A stretch of 64,000 bases of DNA from Homalodisca vitripennis (taxonomy: Eukaryota; Arthropoda; Insecta; Hemiptera; Cicadellidae). Below the pieces are notes generated by a model that saw only the letters and a list, made by a program, of their open reading frames with translations, made no database searches and was not told the origin of the DNA. The stretch lies in the NCBI RefSeq assembly GCF_021130785.1, contig NC_060213.1, forward strand, positions 129,780,001 to 129,844,000. Direction: 5' to 3'. The translations under genes were made by a program, and so were the position numbers. Positions 36,369 through 48,849 of the stretch are shown in pieces (positions within the stretch are counted from its first letter, which is position 1; the number at the start of each line of letters is the position of its first letter).

Positions 36369-36572
36369 TGGTTAGATTAGGTTATGTTAGAGTTGATGTT
36401 AGGTTACATTAGGCTAGGCTAAGTTAGGTTACGTTAGTTTAGGTTATGTTATGTTAGTTTAGGTTCGGTTAGGTTAGGTTTTGTTAGGTTACGTTAGTTG
36501 ATGTTGGATTATGTTAGATTTGCTTAGGTTATGTTATGTTAGGTTAGGTTGGGTTAGGTTACGTTAGTTCAG
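36369..36572. repeat. Degenerate TTAGG/TTAGGTTA-type tract
   Basis: About 200 bp built from TTAGGTTA, TTAGGTTACG and TTAGTTTAGG words, with one good run, GTTAGGTTAGGTTGGGTTAG. TTAGG is the common insect telomere unit. This tract is interstitial and irregular, so it is read as an old telomere-like repeat or a related promoter-type repeat, not a chromosome end. Confidence 0.75.
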
Positions 36573-36757
36573 TAATTACTATAAGTGTTCTGTAACTGTA
36601 ATTTGTACTAAAATTTCATAACCTACTTATGAGTTTTTGGACAATTACTTTAACACACTTTTTTCTCATCATGAGATGAGGCTCTAAAAGGTGCCCGTTA
36701 CGGTATTTTAACGTTATGCATTATTTGAAATTTCCTATTGCAAACTATGTAACCTCG

Positions 36758-37049
36758 TGTCATCGCACCGGAAGGGGCACCTTTCCAGAGGACTAGTTAT
36801 TTACCGTGGATCCGCCACTAGATTTCCCTATCTAAGCCTTACCAGCTTTTATGAGGAAAAGATAAACTAATAATTTAAATATGGTTCCGAGAGTTCCCTA
36901 ACTAGTCCTCTGCTATATTGGAGAATTCCAGATAGTAGGAGGCTCCCACTGTTAAAGCTATGACCTAAAGGTTTACCTACATGGCTATCGTGTTCGCGGC
37001 TACTGATAGATTACGCGCCAAATTCAAATCTATAGTGGCACTCGCCGCA
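36758..37049. repeat. LTR-like repeat, copy 1
   Basis: It starts TGTCATCGCACCGGAAGG and ends GGCACTCGCCGCA, so it has TG...CA ends. It matches 41958-42400 in the same orientation but lacks about 140 bp in the middle. It lies on the 3' side (minus-strand sense) of the gypsy remnant at 37739-38643. No 5-bp duplication was found. Confidence 0.5.
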
Positions 37050-37738
37050 TCCTCCCCTCCTTTTCCTTCTCGAAGGATACTTGGTTAGCTATTACGAGTG
37101 GTAGAATGGGTATGAGGAAATAACTGGTGTGTGTGCTTCGCTATAGCTTTAGCCTAGTTGTTGACAAGAGATTACTTGGTTGATTAGTCAACTATAAGGA
37201 AAATGTTAAATAATGTCGATTCTTACATTTATCAATCTAGATCATTCTCTATTCCTAATTGCCTTACGTTATAACTTAACAAAAAAATTATTCAATAGGA
37301 TAGAGATAGTTAAAGATGTGTCAATGGAGTGTGTTTGGGGTTGCGCATAGGAGGCAATGAGACTGTCGCTGCTCCCAATATTGATTACAGAAATAATATA
37401 AATAAATATTATCAATTCATGGAAGCTGTAAATTCTTCAAACAAAAAATCTAATAACCACCCATCCCGTGTAAGTGTATAGTAGACAGTTTGGACCAAAC
37501 ACCAGAATTTCCAAACCCAACACCAGGTAGCAAAAGGAGAGCACACGCGGTGAACTCCTTAGCCAAATCCACCCCAGTGTCAGGCACAGCCACCAATGCG
37601 GGGTCCCAATGAAGAGTAGAAGAAGAATATAATATGTTATTTTGTAAGGTGTTATAAGAAAGAAGAATGAAAATAAACCCAAATTAAACCTAATATCACA
37701 ACGGCTTTTTCGGAATAGAGGAAATCTTTAGTGGCAGA
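37050..37738. other. Unassigned, possibly gypsy 3' region
   Basis: It lies between the integrase remnant and the LTR-like repeat. Its minus-strand frame at 37437-37682 has no family signature. Confidence 0.3.
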
Positions 37739-38230
37739 TCATGGTCGTGGAGTTTGGAGAATGCACTTTTTAATATGGAATGCATGTGCTGACCTCACAA
37801 GTTTCTTGGTTTTTGGGTTACGCAAGGCATCTGTTACAAGGGATGTAAAGGTCTCAATTTCCAAAGGTTTAGACCACATAGGCTGCAACTTGGCTGAGAT
37901 GTGTTTGGGTGCATTACTCAGGTTAAATAGTCGATACATTACTTTTATCACCCACTCTAAAGGGAACTTATGGTCGACCTTTATTATACTGTTTGGATAC
38001 TTTATCTTTAGCTCGGATCAGATTGTCTAGAGCTTTACTCCATCTCTGTTCCATGTTTCTTGGTTCAGAATTAGATTCTAGGAGTTGGTCAAGATTCCAT
38101 TTATTTTCCAAAGGAGTGCGGATAGTGTATCCTAAAAGTATTTCAGAAGGTGATGTGCTAGTGTTTAGTTCTAGGGAGAGGACCAACGTTGTCAATCATG
38201 ATCTTTTTTCAAAAGGTCTTCGCGCTAGAT
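37739..38230 (-). pseudogene. Ty3/gypsy integrase remnant (start and C-terminus, core deleted)
   Basis: The minus strand reads IDNVGPLPRTK near 38198-38170, the start of the integrase catalytic core. It jumps directly to NTSTSPSEILLGYTIRTPLE, the end of the core after the catalytic Glu region, then KALDNLIRAKDKVSKQYNKG and, after a frame change, VMYRLFNLSNAPKHISAKL and KTKKLVRSAHAFHIK, the C-terminal SH3-like domain. The central DDE part is missing. It is not functional. Confidence 0.75.
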
Positions 38231-38310
38231 CTGATAATAGATAACCGTTTTTTTTGGAACAACAACACGTGATCTGCTCTGGGAAGGGGTTTTATAAATT
38301 GAGACATCAA

Positions 38311-38643
38311 TTATTTCATAGTTTGGGGGGTGTTGTCCAGACTTAATTGACTAAAAAAGTTGATATTTTTTAATTGTGAGTCTTGGGCCTGATGTTCTCT
38401 TATTTCTTGGAAGGCTTCAGTCGAGGCTGCTGTAGTTTCTAGTTTGGATTCATTATTATTTTCGTCTGAGTCGATTTCACTTGGTTTATTTTTTTCTTTA
38501 ACGTAAGCACGAAGCTGAACTCTCATTCCCTCAACTGTGTCTGCGGGTGAGATGCCCAATAGAGAGCACTGATCACGGGCCTGAGTTGCCTTTAACTCTT
38601 TAATCCATGCTACAGTTTTGAGTATATTGTCTCGTTTATGCAT
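38311..38643 (-). CDS. Gag-like N-terminal fragment of the gypsy element
   Basis: A 110-residue minus-strand frame starts MHKRDNILKTVAWIKELKAT and is followed by LGISPADTVEGMRVQLRAYV and an acidic Asn/Glu-rich stretch. It matches the small SAP-like start seen in some insect gypsy gag proteins. It is followed after about 80 bp by integrase sequence, so most of gag, protease, RT and RNase H are deleted. I placed the start at the internal Met (38643) rather than 38682 because the extra 13 residues are not protein-like. Confidence 0.55.
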   Translation of the reverse strand: MHKRDNILKTVAWIKELKATQARDQCSLLGISPADTVEGMRVQLRAYVKEKNKPSEIDSDENNNESKLETTAASTEAFQEIREHQAQDSQLKNINFFSQLSLDNTPQTMK

Positions 38644-38689
38644 ATTTGATAAGAGAAAATAGGCACACAATAAGCTAAACAAAAAATGG

Positions 38690-39700
38690 TACCATAAATA
38701 TGTTTACTTATGTGATAAATAGACTGCGAGGAGTCTGTGAAGAACAAGAGTAATATGACAATTATTTATAAGATATATAAAACAAATTGAGCTGACCTAG
38801 CTTTGAGGAAAATATAGCAAACCAATACCTACTGGGAAGGAAACTTTCAAGTAGTTAAAACAAATACTTTATTATTTGATAAATTAGTTTTATATCGAAG
38901 TTAAAATTTAATTAGTTTTATTTCTATAATATTTACACTATAAACTAGCTTGTATATCTCTTGTGAGTAAATAAAATGTTATTATATTCAATTTGCATTG
39001 TTAGAATTATAATTATTGAAAACAAACTGTAAGTACCTGAAACAATTGTTCGTCTCCAAAATTATTCAATTGTAAATCATCAACCATTCCATTCCAATAT
39101 GTTTAAGATCTTTTTAGCAGTAATATTTATTGCCACATATTTATAACTAATACTATGTTTATCAAGAAATGTCCCTAGTCTGACAGCACGGGATGAACCT
39201 CTTAAAAATAACAAGAAAATTTAGTTCTTACAAATTATAGACATAAAATTGTACCTCACAAAGAGTATTTAACATTAAGGCTCCTATTTGTGTTTATAAA
39301 GATTAATTAAAACATATTAAACACATTTACAAGTAAATAAGGTTCTATCGAAAGCAAAATATTGGCAATAACAAAATAATAACAGTGTCACCAATTATCT
39401 TACCTATATTCGTAACTCAATGTTAGTTACACATGATCGTCGCGAGCTGCAATTGACAACACAAAGAAGAGTCATTATTATGCATTTAACACAAATAATA
39501 CAACCAATAGCTCTACACATATAAAAGGCTACGTTGTTACATTAATTTAAAGAAAACATTCCCATAACAAATTATTTAAGTGAAAACTAAAACAAGTAAT
39601 TAACGTAGGACCAATTATAAAATTATAATAGGACCAATTATAAAATATTATAATTTAACTGTTGTAGTAAAATTTATATTAATTTGTTAGGGTATTTTTG
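38690..39700. other. AT-rich stretch without recognised gene
   Basis: No gene recognised. It could be the leader of the gypsy element if the LTR-like repeats at 36758 and 41958 belong to it. Confidence 0.35.
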
Positions 39701-39706
39701 GTTTAA

Positions 39707-40060
39707 GGGCCAGCACAAAAGACCCTAGCTTCCCTATTCAAAACTCAGTTCACGCGATGCTTGCCCGCCGCGCAGCGCTTTGCGCTGCTTGCTCTTTTAG
39801 AAAACAAATTAACTCGAGCTTGCAAAGTCCAAGCCCAGATCAACTCACCACGCTTTATTGAACAAGAAAAACTAAGTATAACTCACGCAGGTTTCATTAC
39901 AGGCAAAGGATAAGCGGCGCGCGTTTATCACTGATAAGATAAGACGAGTTTATACTAGAAGTACTAGTACCTGGACTACTGCCCTACGAACTAATAACAC
40001 CAAAAAAAACGATTAAATGCACTGTCAGTCAGGTATAGTATGTTTGTAAGGTGCTGGCCC
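39707..40060. mobile_element. MITE with TTAA target duplication
   Basis: The element starts GGGCCAGCAC and ends GTGCTGGCCC. TTAA flanks both sides (39703-39706, 40061-40064), in GTTTAA/TTAAAC context. TTAA insertion is used by piggyBac- and Kolobok-type elements; the GGG start is not the usual piggyBac CCC. The core contains a GC-rich hairpin (GCAGCGCTTTGCGCTGC at 39773-39789). No coding sequence. Confidence 0.82.
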
Positions 40061-40064
40061 TTAA

Positions 40065-40930
40065 ACGAAAAAGACCTATTCGTTAAAATAAAACAACGTA
40101 AAGTAAGTAACGTATTTAGATTTCGCTATCTACGCAGTGATAAGAAAACCGGATCTGAGGAACTCTGCCTACACAATTACGTGCCTGCACGGCAATACGA
40201 CATAACTTGTGACGAGAAATGTTTACTGTAATTCAATATAAAAGGAAAATCTAATTCGGATTATAATTGAAGTACTTTGTGATTGTAGTAATTAATTGTA
40301 CCATAACAATTACGAGTATAACTACAAGAAAAATTTACAATTTAAATTTATAAAACTGTCTTAAAATGGAACGAGAAATTCTTGTTTAGAACAAGCAGAC
40401 ACACGGAAATTACCAACTCCGAGATACTAATTTTTAAATGACTTTATCCTTATGAAACATTGTAATTGTAGCTGTAATTATTAAATGGACAGTTATATCA
40501 GTTAACACGACAAACAATTATGCAATACACCTATAATTAATAAAATAAATACAGTGTTTTAGTCAATTGGAAAGCGTAATTCAGGCTACTAATAATTACC
40601 AAAGAAAATCATTTAATTTGGTTATATAATTTGAAACTTATATTTAAAATTGCTTGTACAAATTGTTTAAAAAGACTTTTACTGTTAATAGTTCAATTAA
40701 TAAATTTTAATTTTAATTCAGACGTGTTTTATAAAAAAGGTACAAAATTTAAAATTATTATGGTTGAACTATTAATACCTATTGATGAATAATTAAAAAT
40801 TGTCAACAATAAAATTATTGTTAAAAATTAACAATAATTTATTGTTTTTTAGCCGATAATTACAGTTAAAAACACTTTATAAGAATAGTCATGAAAAGAA
40901 AAAAAAACTTAATTATTATCACCCTTTGTT
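40065..40930. other. AT-rich stretch without recognised gene
   Basis: No gene recognised; local A/T-rich inverted words (AACAATAA...TTATTGTT near 40805-40850) only. Confidence 0.4.
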
Positions 40931-40934
40931 TTTC

Positions 40935-41705
40935 ATTTTGAATATTCTTCCTTTAAGATATATGTTTGTTTTTAAAGTTCTAAAAATATTTTTCTTGAGA
41001 AGCAAGAACCATAAGTCAGCAAATAAATTTAAACTTAAATTAAGAAATGCAGAAGACTTATTGGTGCAAAGCCTTTAAATACTTTCTTCACAAAAACGTT
41101 TATTTTTTTAGCACAAAAACTTTTTAATCTGTTACCGCAGGATATAAAGAGTCAATGTTCAATTAAGATTTTTCTCATACAGCTTAAAAAGTGGCTATTA
41201 TCTATGAAAGATACTTTTTAAAATTAACATGAAAAATTAACATTAAATGTAATCTGTTTCCAATAATTATAATAATGCATCATTTAAATAGTGCCTCTTA
41301 TAAGAACATAATGTTCTCCATATTTATTTGTTTAATTTTTTACATGTAGGCTTAGCTGATTATTTTATATATAGTTAAGATTTTTGTATTAATTTAGTTT
41401 GCACGAACTTCTATCAGATTTAAAATAAATAAGTTTTGCTAAAAATATAACTGTATTGTTTGTAATGCTGGTAGTTTTTTTGTTAATTTGATGATATTTA
41501 TCACTCTAAACAGGCTTTGTCTTTGGAGTTTTTTTTTTTTTATTTCTCATAGTGATGTATAGTGTAATAGTAATTGTATGTAGTTGTAATTGCATATGTA
41601 TGTATTGTTTATGTGTAAGTACATGTAATGTGTTTTGGTAAGTCTGTGCAATATTATAAAAATTGTATCTGTCATTTTTATTTGTGAGAAATAAAGTATC
41701 TTTCT
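40935..41705 (+). pseudogene. LINE 3' end: RT C-terminus, 3'UTR and tail
   Basis: The plus strand encodes KFKLKLRNAEDLLV, then KTFIFLAQKLFNLLPQDIKS and FLIQLKKWLLSMKDTF before the stop at 41219. This is the C-terminal region of a LINE RT (the KLFN.LP..IK..S pattern). A 480-bp 3'UTR follows, ending GAGAAATAAAGTATC and then a CTTT repeat. An inverted copy is at 58791-59475. It is 5' truncated. Confidence 0.65.
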
Positions 41706-41957
41706 TTCTTTAAATTATTGTTAAAACTAATTCATGTAATAAAAGTGTATAATTCAATCTTATTTTAAATGACTAGAACTAAATTCCCTCGTGTCGTCGG
41801 TCGTTGCCCTGACCCCAGTTGACATTTACTCCATTGTTTGAATAATTACCACTGGTATGTTATTCGAAAACGGAAAAATTGGACGGGTATGCGTAAATAT
41901 GAATTAAATGCTGGGAATCCGAGGCGGACGGCTCGCGCTACCAATATTTTCGGCGTC

Positions 41958-42400
41958 ATGTCGTCGCGACCGGAAGAGGGCACCTTTCTAGAGGACTAAC
42001 TATTTACCGTGAACCCGCCACTATATTTCCCCTATCCAAATCTAACCAGCATTGATGAGGAAAAGATAAACTAATAATTTAGATATGGTTCCGAAAGTTC
42101 CCTAACTATAACACTTACCGTAAGGCTAGACGATCTACGTACACTTCTACCCGGTCCACTCTACAAGATATCCGCACAACGACTCCGACACAACCTCCGC
42201 TCTCCGCTTGTTATCCTTGGCAGGAATAATCCTACCAGAACCTGTCCAGGAGAATTCCATCTGGTAGGAATACTATCTAGTAGGAAGCTCCCATTGTCAA
42301 AGCTATGACCTAAAGGTTGGTCCAGCTGGCGGCTATCGTGTTCACGGCTACTGATAAATTACGCGTCAAATTCAAATCTATATTGGCACTCGCCGCAACT
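41958..42400. repeat. LTR-like repeat, copy 2
   Basis: TGTCGTCGCGACCGG...GGCACTCGCCGCA, the longer partner of 36758-37049. Collinear blocks include GAGGAAAAGATAAACTAATA and GCTATGACCTAAAGGTT. Confidence 0.5.
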
Positions 42401-44435
42401 ATTAAGTAGTAATGTAAAAGTATGTTATTGTGGACTAGCAATTTGCATTTTTTGCCTGTCTGTTATCTATTTGCAGCTAGAAAATCTGGGATTAGTTGCT
42501 AATACTAATACCGTCGGTTTCTTCAGCCGAAATTCTGTATTTATTCGAGATATATATATATAGAACTCTTTATATACGTAACGGAAGAGTTCACATGAAG
42601 ACGCAAACTCATTCATAGAAATCGTGTGTTTCACAATGACATACGGAAGTAAACGTACAAACCACTTGCTTTTGTTAAGTTTTACTTTATTTTATAGATG
42701 GACATTAAATTAAGGCTATTACTTTTTCACAATGCGGATTCCTAACCATGAAACCAGCCAGGGATCAGAGAATCCTATAGACCAACTGGTACAAAAAGAA
42801 GGCATCCAAAAAGTTCACGCTCTGAAAGATGAAGTCATACAAAGATAGTGGGTTTCAAGTTCCTTAGCGAATTCCAACAATACATAAACCGAATACACGG
42901 CAGCTCTCAATGTGGGCCATTTCTTATCACAGTAAATTTTGTTCTAAATCAGTTATTTATTATTCGATTTAAATGATTTTGATGTCATTAGAGTTTTGAT
43001 AATATCCTCTAAAAACCATTATACTTGTTGTTGTTTTCTTGATAAAAACTTCTGGTTTTTAAGATATTCAAAGTGTAAAAGTTTTAATAGCCGCCATTTT
43101 GAAAATACTAAAGATAATTCCATAAGATTGTTTTCTGTAATTGGCCATATTATCATAAACATTTGAGCTAATTTTGGTATAATTGAATTTATTACTTTTT
43201 AAGTATTATTGTTTTTTTATAAAAGTCACATAAAGACAGACAGATGGGAAACTAAGCATCGGAGATCCGTGTTCTTATGGTGAAATACGTATAAACATAT
43301 TCACCTGAGTGAAAAATGGTACTCCTTTGTCCAGAGAGTTACAGGACACCATGTACGTATAATCTTGTATAAAAGAAAAAATAATCTCTGCCTCTGAAAA
43401 AATATCCGGATCTAGTTCCTGAAGACCTGATCAAATAAATATAATTTAAAAAATCGTAGATAACTAAGCACGCAACAATGCATGTTAATTTAAGCCACCA
43501 ACTTAATTTGTTACACTTGTTTTAAACCTAGTTTTCAGTAACACAATTTTGAGTTATACGGATTTATACGATTTAAATTATTAATACAATATATGCATAA
43601 ATAAAAGAAGAGTGGGTTTTATGTAAATGTAAAGTATTAATGTACTATTACCCTCCGACCGTAACCACCACCCATCGGGTGTTCCTGTCCTGGTCCGTGG
43701 GTGGTTGTGGGGGGGGGGGGTAGTGGAGTTAGCAATGCAAATATCTCATTACTTAATCAGTATGTTTGTTCTTATTTAAATTTCTTAAACTGAAATGTGA
43801 AATACTCACGGACATATCCTCAGGTGGATACTAACTTAACATCTACTTTAAACTTACAACTTTAAACTTCTACATAGGTTACGGTAATAGTTGGTTTCAT
43901 GTAGCCAGTAGTAACTAAGCGAACAGTAGCAAAAAGAGTATCCTTGCCAGATTTTATTATTATTCTCAGAAGGTTCACCTCTTTATTCACAGTCACATTT
44001 TGGAGAACAATATTCAAATTCGTAAATCTTTTTTTTTCATTTTCTGTTTATAATATTAAGCTATAAACATATGAAACGTCAATAATTATTGTGCTACACA
44101 ACATCAATAGTAACAGGTCATATTTAAAAATTAAATACATTCTTATTAAAAATTCCTCAAGCATGTAGTAGGCTCGGTCTAAGAGATAGTGTGAAATATA
44201 CAGCATGTGTGAATAGCGAGAATGAAGTACAGACAATAGACAATATTCTTTATTCCCATATTCATTAACAACATAAATAGTGCCAATACATTATTTTCAA
44301 GTAAAAGTGGAAACATTTATAGAGACTTCTTTTGGTCGTTGGTGATGATTTTAAATTCTTTAAGGCTGTAAACAATTTTTTCCACTATCCACGAACCTTT
44401 CTTTACCTTCACTCGTTACAAAACTCTATCCTCAT
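42400..44435. other. Unassigned sequence
   Basis: No gene recognised. 43663-43720 contains a GC-rich hairpin-like segment (ACCACCCAT...GTGGGTGGTT) ending in 12 G. Confidence 0.4.
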
Positions 44436-44439
44436 GCCA

Positions 44440-44870
44440 ATCTCAGAAGCACCGCTAGACGAAGGAAATTAACTTCTCTATGTTCAGTCTGACCATTGTT
44501 GACTGAGCATGTAGATATACAGTCAAGGTCACTGACCTGAACAATGACCTCTTCAGTGAGTGCCGAATGAAGTTGACAGTCATCTGCATGTCGGTGGACA
44601 ATGCAGTCCAAGACTGAGGAGGTCAGAGGTGTACATATTGAACAATACGGACACCAGACATCTTCCTTGTGGAACTCCACAGCGTTTTACTAGTAAAATT
44701 GAAATTTAACCTCTCAATTTCCAAACTTGTAATATGTCTTCTAAATACAATACGACCTACTCGATTTAATTCCAATTGAAACCACGAAAATGCATTTGGT
44801 GCCAGCATCTGAACAGAGTCTAAAGCTTCAAAATTATCCAGTAACACTGATGAGCCCAACTTTACTTCTC
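44440..44870 (-). pseudogene. LINE reverse transcriptase central fragment
   Basis: The minus strand shows LDSVQMLAPNAFSWFQ, then GVPQG after a frame change, LFNMYTSDLLS, SSVLDCIVHRHADDCQL (RT box C with His in place of Tyr) and LDCISTCSVNNG. Frame changes at about 44650 and 44480. The preserved order of the RT boxes identifies it; the two open frames on this strand are both parts of it. Confidence 0.75.
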
Positions 44871-46305
44871 AGGCTTACGTGGCCTATGGCATGACTATCA
44901 TTTAGTTTTTTTGCCCACACTGCGACGAAGCACTGCTACCGAAATAAAACTTTGGGATATTTCAACCGCGTCGGTTATACATTTCTTGGCCGACATTGAC
45001 TGCTAATTGTGAGGCCGAAATATGAAAAGAAAGTAATTACTTTGTGAATGTTGAGTTTTGCTGCAGCTCACCTTCCTCTTAGTGCAGCGTCTGGAATCTG
45101 ACGCTGTCGCAGACTTGATTCCTGGAATCTGGAGTCATGTTCTTCTGAAGAGATAAAATACCGGACATACACAAAAAATTCAGTCCCAATGTTAAAATGT
45201 ACAATAGATACAGTAAGTATCGAATCATTTTATATCTATTCGAGTGGGAAGATTCTAATCATTATATATAATGTGTCTCCGATAGTGCCGACAATTTTAC
45301 ACAAGAATCAAAACTTTGCGATATTAACATAATGTATTCATATATTCTTTGATTGTCTCACTGGTTAGCATGTCCTTGAGTACGATTTTATTGCACTAGA
45401 CTGAGTTGTAAGTAAAGCAATCAAATCTATGTAATATTTTACGAAGTTCTGTGAGTTTATTCTTGGTTAAATAATATACGTCGTATTATTTTTAATAATA
45501 TATGGAAAAAATGTTTTTGGTGCCACTAAAGCGACATTTGTTGTTAGTTATATGTTCTGTTGTACATAATACATATGTTTAAATGTTCATAAGTAAACTT
45601 CACAAAACATGTTTGAATGCGTATTTATGATATAATATAGTATTTAAAATTAATCATATCCCATAACATTGCGATGAAGAACAAGGGCGTAAAATTGCAT
45701 GAGGCGTATAAAATTGTTCTGATGGGGGAAAATTCAGGATAGTGTCACTTATTTAAAATTATACCTCAAATAGCACTTGTTAAATTTTTAATTTGTCACA
45801 TATTTAAAGATACAAAAGTTACAAATTCTGTATTGTATTTACAAGTTGAAAGATAAAATTACTTAATCTTTTGGATTTTCTCAATTCATTACTTGCAAAC
45901 TAAAAAAAGGGGGAGGTTGGAGGTGACGGGAACTGTTAAAAGGAAAGTGAGGGGAGGGAACAGGGATGTAAGGAGGAGATTGGAAGGTAGTAGAATTGCA
46001 TTTCTCTTTTATCCTTTCATCACGAAATAACTTTTTGTCAACATCGTTATGTATTGATCTTACCACAGCCCCAACCGTCTTTTAATCTACCATACTGTGG
46101 TTGAAAGAGTAGTCACAAATCTTTGCTATATATCTCCTGAGTTTGGGCAAGGCGAGGCATTTCAATCCGAACTGGTTGTTTGAAGCCATAGAGGATCCAT
46201 AGTAAAGTGACTAATCATTATTTGTGTAACTTTTGAGGGTCGTATTTTAAAATGCAAGTAATTTTTAACCATCCATTCCAAAAGCTGTGTTTATATAGTC
46301 ACGTT
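44870..46305. other. Unassigned sequence with a purine-rich patch
   Basis: No gene recognised. 45903-45990 is strongly A/G-rich with several GGG runs. 45030-45150 belongs to repeat family R4 (listed separately). Confidence 0.35.
45030..45150 (+). repeat. Dispersed repeat R4, copy 1
   Basis: It shares TTGACGCTGTC-like, CTGGAATCTGGAGTCATGTT and AGAAGAGATAAA with 54207-54310 and 57280-57420. The CTCC(T)GGAATC(T)GGAGTC core is palindromic. Confidence 0.6.
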
Positions 46306-46309
46306 CAAT

Positions 46310-46710
46310 AGCCCCAGAATGGTTGACGTCTGGCTGATTTATACCTTCCAGTTGAACTTGGTTGTCCACTGGTACAGCAAAAATCTGGCCACTTAATCTG
46401 TGCAACCCAATGGAGGTCCAAGAGCTACACTAAACCAGCCGAAAACGTCAAGGTATTGGTGCACAGGTAGATAGATAGGTCTAGTCTACTGCGGAAAATG
46501 ACTGATGGAGTTGGTGGGGCTCCCTAAGTGTTAAGGGCTGTTGAAAGCTTATACATAAGGCCGTGCCACCCCATGCCTAATTTGACTGGAGAAGCTGGTA
46601 CAGAGCTGCTTCCCAGTTCTTCCAAGGAGACATGACTGAGATTAATGCTCAAAACCCTTCCTCATGGATCTTGAGGAGGCGGCTCCAAACTGAACCGTCC
46701 AAAATATTCT
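46310..46710. repeat. Dispersed repeat family R1, copy 2
   Basis: Collinear partner of 20300-20745: CCTTCCAGTTGAACTTGG, GATAGGTCTAGTCTACTGCG, CCGTGCCACCCCATGCCT, CTTCCAAGGAGACATGACT. Confidence 0.65.
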
Positions 46711-47350
46711 GGAACCAACGCAAAGGTCTTTTTAGGACTCACAGTTTTTTTATAATAGAACAAAAAAGTCATGATTCATCACGCAATTTAAGCCTTATTT
46801 CGAGACCCCAAACTCCGAATCTGGAAGAGTAACTTGTTGGGTTGCATAAATGGATATGAAGTAACTGCAATGTTCATAACTACAGAGTTACTTGCAGACA
46901 ACTGGATTGCGTAGTCCGGCGATGTTGTTGTTTTTCGTAATGACCTTCCTCATTACTTCATAAATACCTAGTAATCTCGCTATCAGGTAGAGGTACTGAT
47001 GATACCTTTTATGGATCTCAGTAATTCAGAATACAATGCAGTGTTGACAGATATACAGGTAGCATATATTAGAATTCTTTCCAGTATCCATAGAATGTAT
47101 GCCAAAAGGTCGAGACGTAGTTTCTTCCAATGAACACCACTTTCGTTTGTAATTGATGACAAAAAAGGCCCATTCCCGTTTCCTGTTTTGCAGCCATCCC
47201 GTTTCTGTCGTGACTATTGCAATTTAAAACTGGCCTCTGATCAGTTCTCTGTGGTTGGTTGTTTAGTGCAAACGGATTGTGACCTGTATTATTTAGTTCG
47301 GTTGTAATAGTGTTTTGTTTTTATTGAGTTCATGTTTTAGAGATAAGGTG
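46710..47350. other. Unassigned sequence
   Basis: No gene recognised on either strand. Confidence 0.4.
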
Positions 47351-47354
47351 TATG

Positions 47355-47560
47355 AGTTGACACACATCATAGTTGAGAATCCTGACTTTGCGTGTCACAA
47401 CACTCTGGTATAATTTGTTGATTTAACCTACATTGACGTTATGTGTTAGAATCATTATCTATCTGAAGAAGAGATAAGATCGCAGATCTCGAAACGTAGT
47501 GTTACTGATTTCTTGTATCACTAAACGATAGAAAATGTCCGGGAGAGCCCTGTTTATTTC
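47355..47560. repeat. Dispersed repeat R2, partial copy
   Basis: It matches the core and right arm of 23440-23775: GTGTCACAACACTCTGGTAT, ATTTGTTGATTTAACCTA, GAAGAAGAGATAAGATCGCA and GATCTCGAAACGTAGTG. Confidence 0.65.
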
Positions 47561-48849
47561 AAAATCCCTCCATCGCCAAAAACAAAGTGTAAACAAAGAA
47601 AGAAGGACAAGTTATTGTTATTTATATAAGAGTTCAATTAATAATGTGGGAGGTTATAAAGTGTCGGACCTCGTACAGGCATTATAAAACCAAGATTCTC
47701 ACAAATACAATAATACCCCTGATCGTAGGGTTGGAAACCTCTTCAACTAAAAGTAAGAAACTTTACAACCTTTTCGTGTATTACATAAAATAAAAGGGTA
47801 GTTACTTTTACGTTCAAAAATATTTACTTTATTTGAAAACATGAAAACCAAGTTCTAAAATGACATGCATAATATGCAGTAAACTTTCATATTATTTGTA
47901 GTAATTTGACATTTTAGGCTCGAGCCCAAGTTGTTATAACGTAAACGACAACATTTCTTTAGCAGCTTATTATTATTGGAACACAATTTTGTATTTTCTC
48001 TTTATAATACAATAGAATTTGCAATCTATTGTCGTTAAAGTTAAGTAGGACGCTCTCTAGAAAATTGACGATGTTTTATTGATAAAATAAAAAATTACTA
48101 TTTTTCTTTATTATTCAGAGCTGTTCCTAACTAGGGGCACGAGGGACAAAGTCATCTATGCGGATTGCGGATTGTCACGAATCATTCCAAACACGCGCCA
48201 AAGGAAATTTGTTTTGCCATCCTGTGCCTCTTTAGGGACTAGCCCCGACAGGCGATATGTTCCTAACTTGGACCATCGATTCCCCACTTATATTCCCATG
48301 CAACGAATGCAAGCCAAAATCATCAATCCGCACATTTTTCTTCGGTATTTCTTAGTATTCTGACCCGAAATTTGTACTTTAACAGTAATGCGCATGACAA
48401 CTAATAATGGCAATATGTCCAATCACCGTAGGGGTCCAAAAATGGGCACATTACGTTTCTGTAATTTCCCAATTTGGGCTTGACCGGTCCACCTTGGGTT
48501 CTTACCACGGTCTATATTGTGAAATTGACCAGGACATGAATTTATCATTTGGCCGAACTAATTAACTATCTTCTTACAAAACGTCTTATAAATTTGTCTT
48601 TGGAGTGTTTTGGACATGTTACCTTCATTTTTCACAACAAATCTTGAAAAATTATAGCTGTACAATTTTTGGCAAATCTACGAAGAGAGTTTTCCAATGA
48701 TGCGTTCACTAGAACACAAGACTCAGTTCTTTTGAGGAATCTCGATCTCAATTAATACGAGAATGTATATTATATATAGTGTAGCCTACGTATCTTAACA
48801 ATCTCAATGGGTACAAATATATTTTATTTGAATATGAAACCATTAAATA
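47561..48849. other. Unassigned sequence
   Basis: No gene or element end recognised. The 63-residue frame at 48172-48363 has no family signature. Confidence 0.35.
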
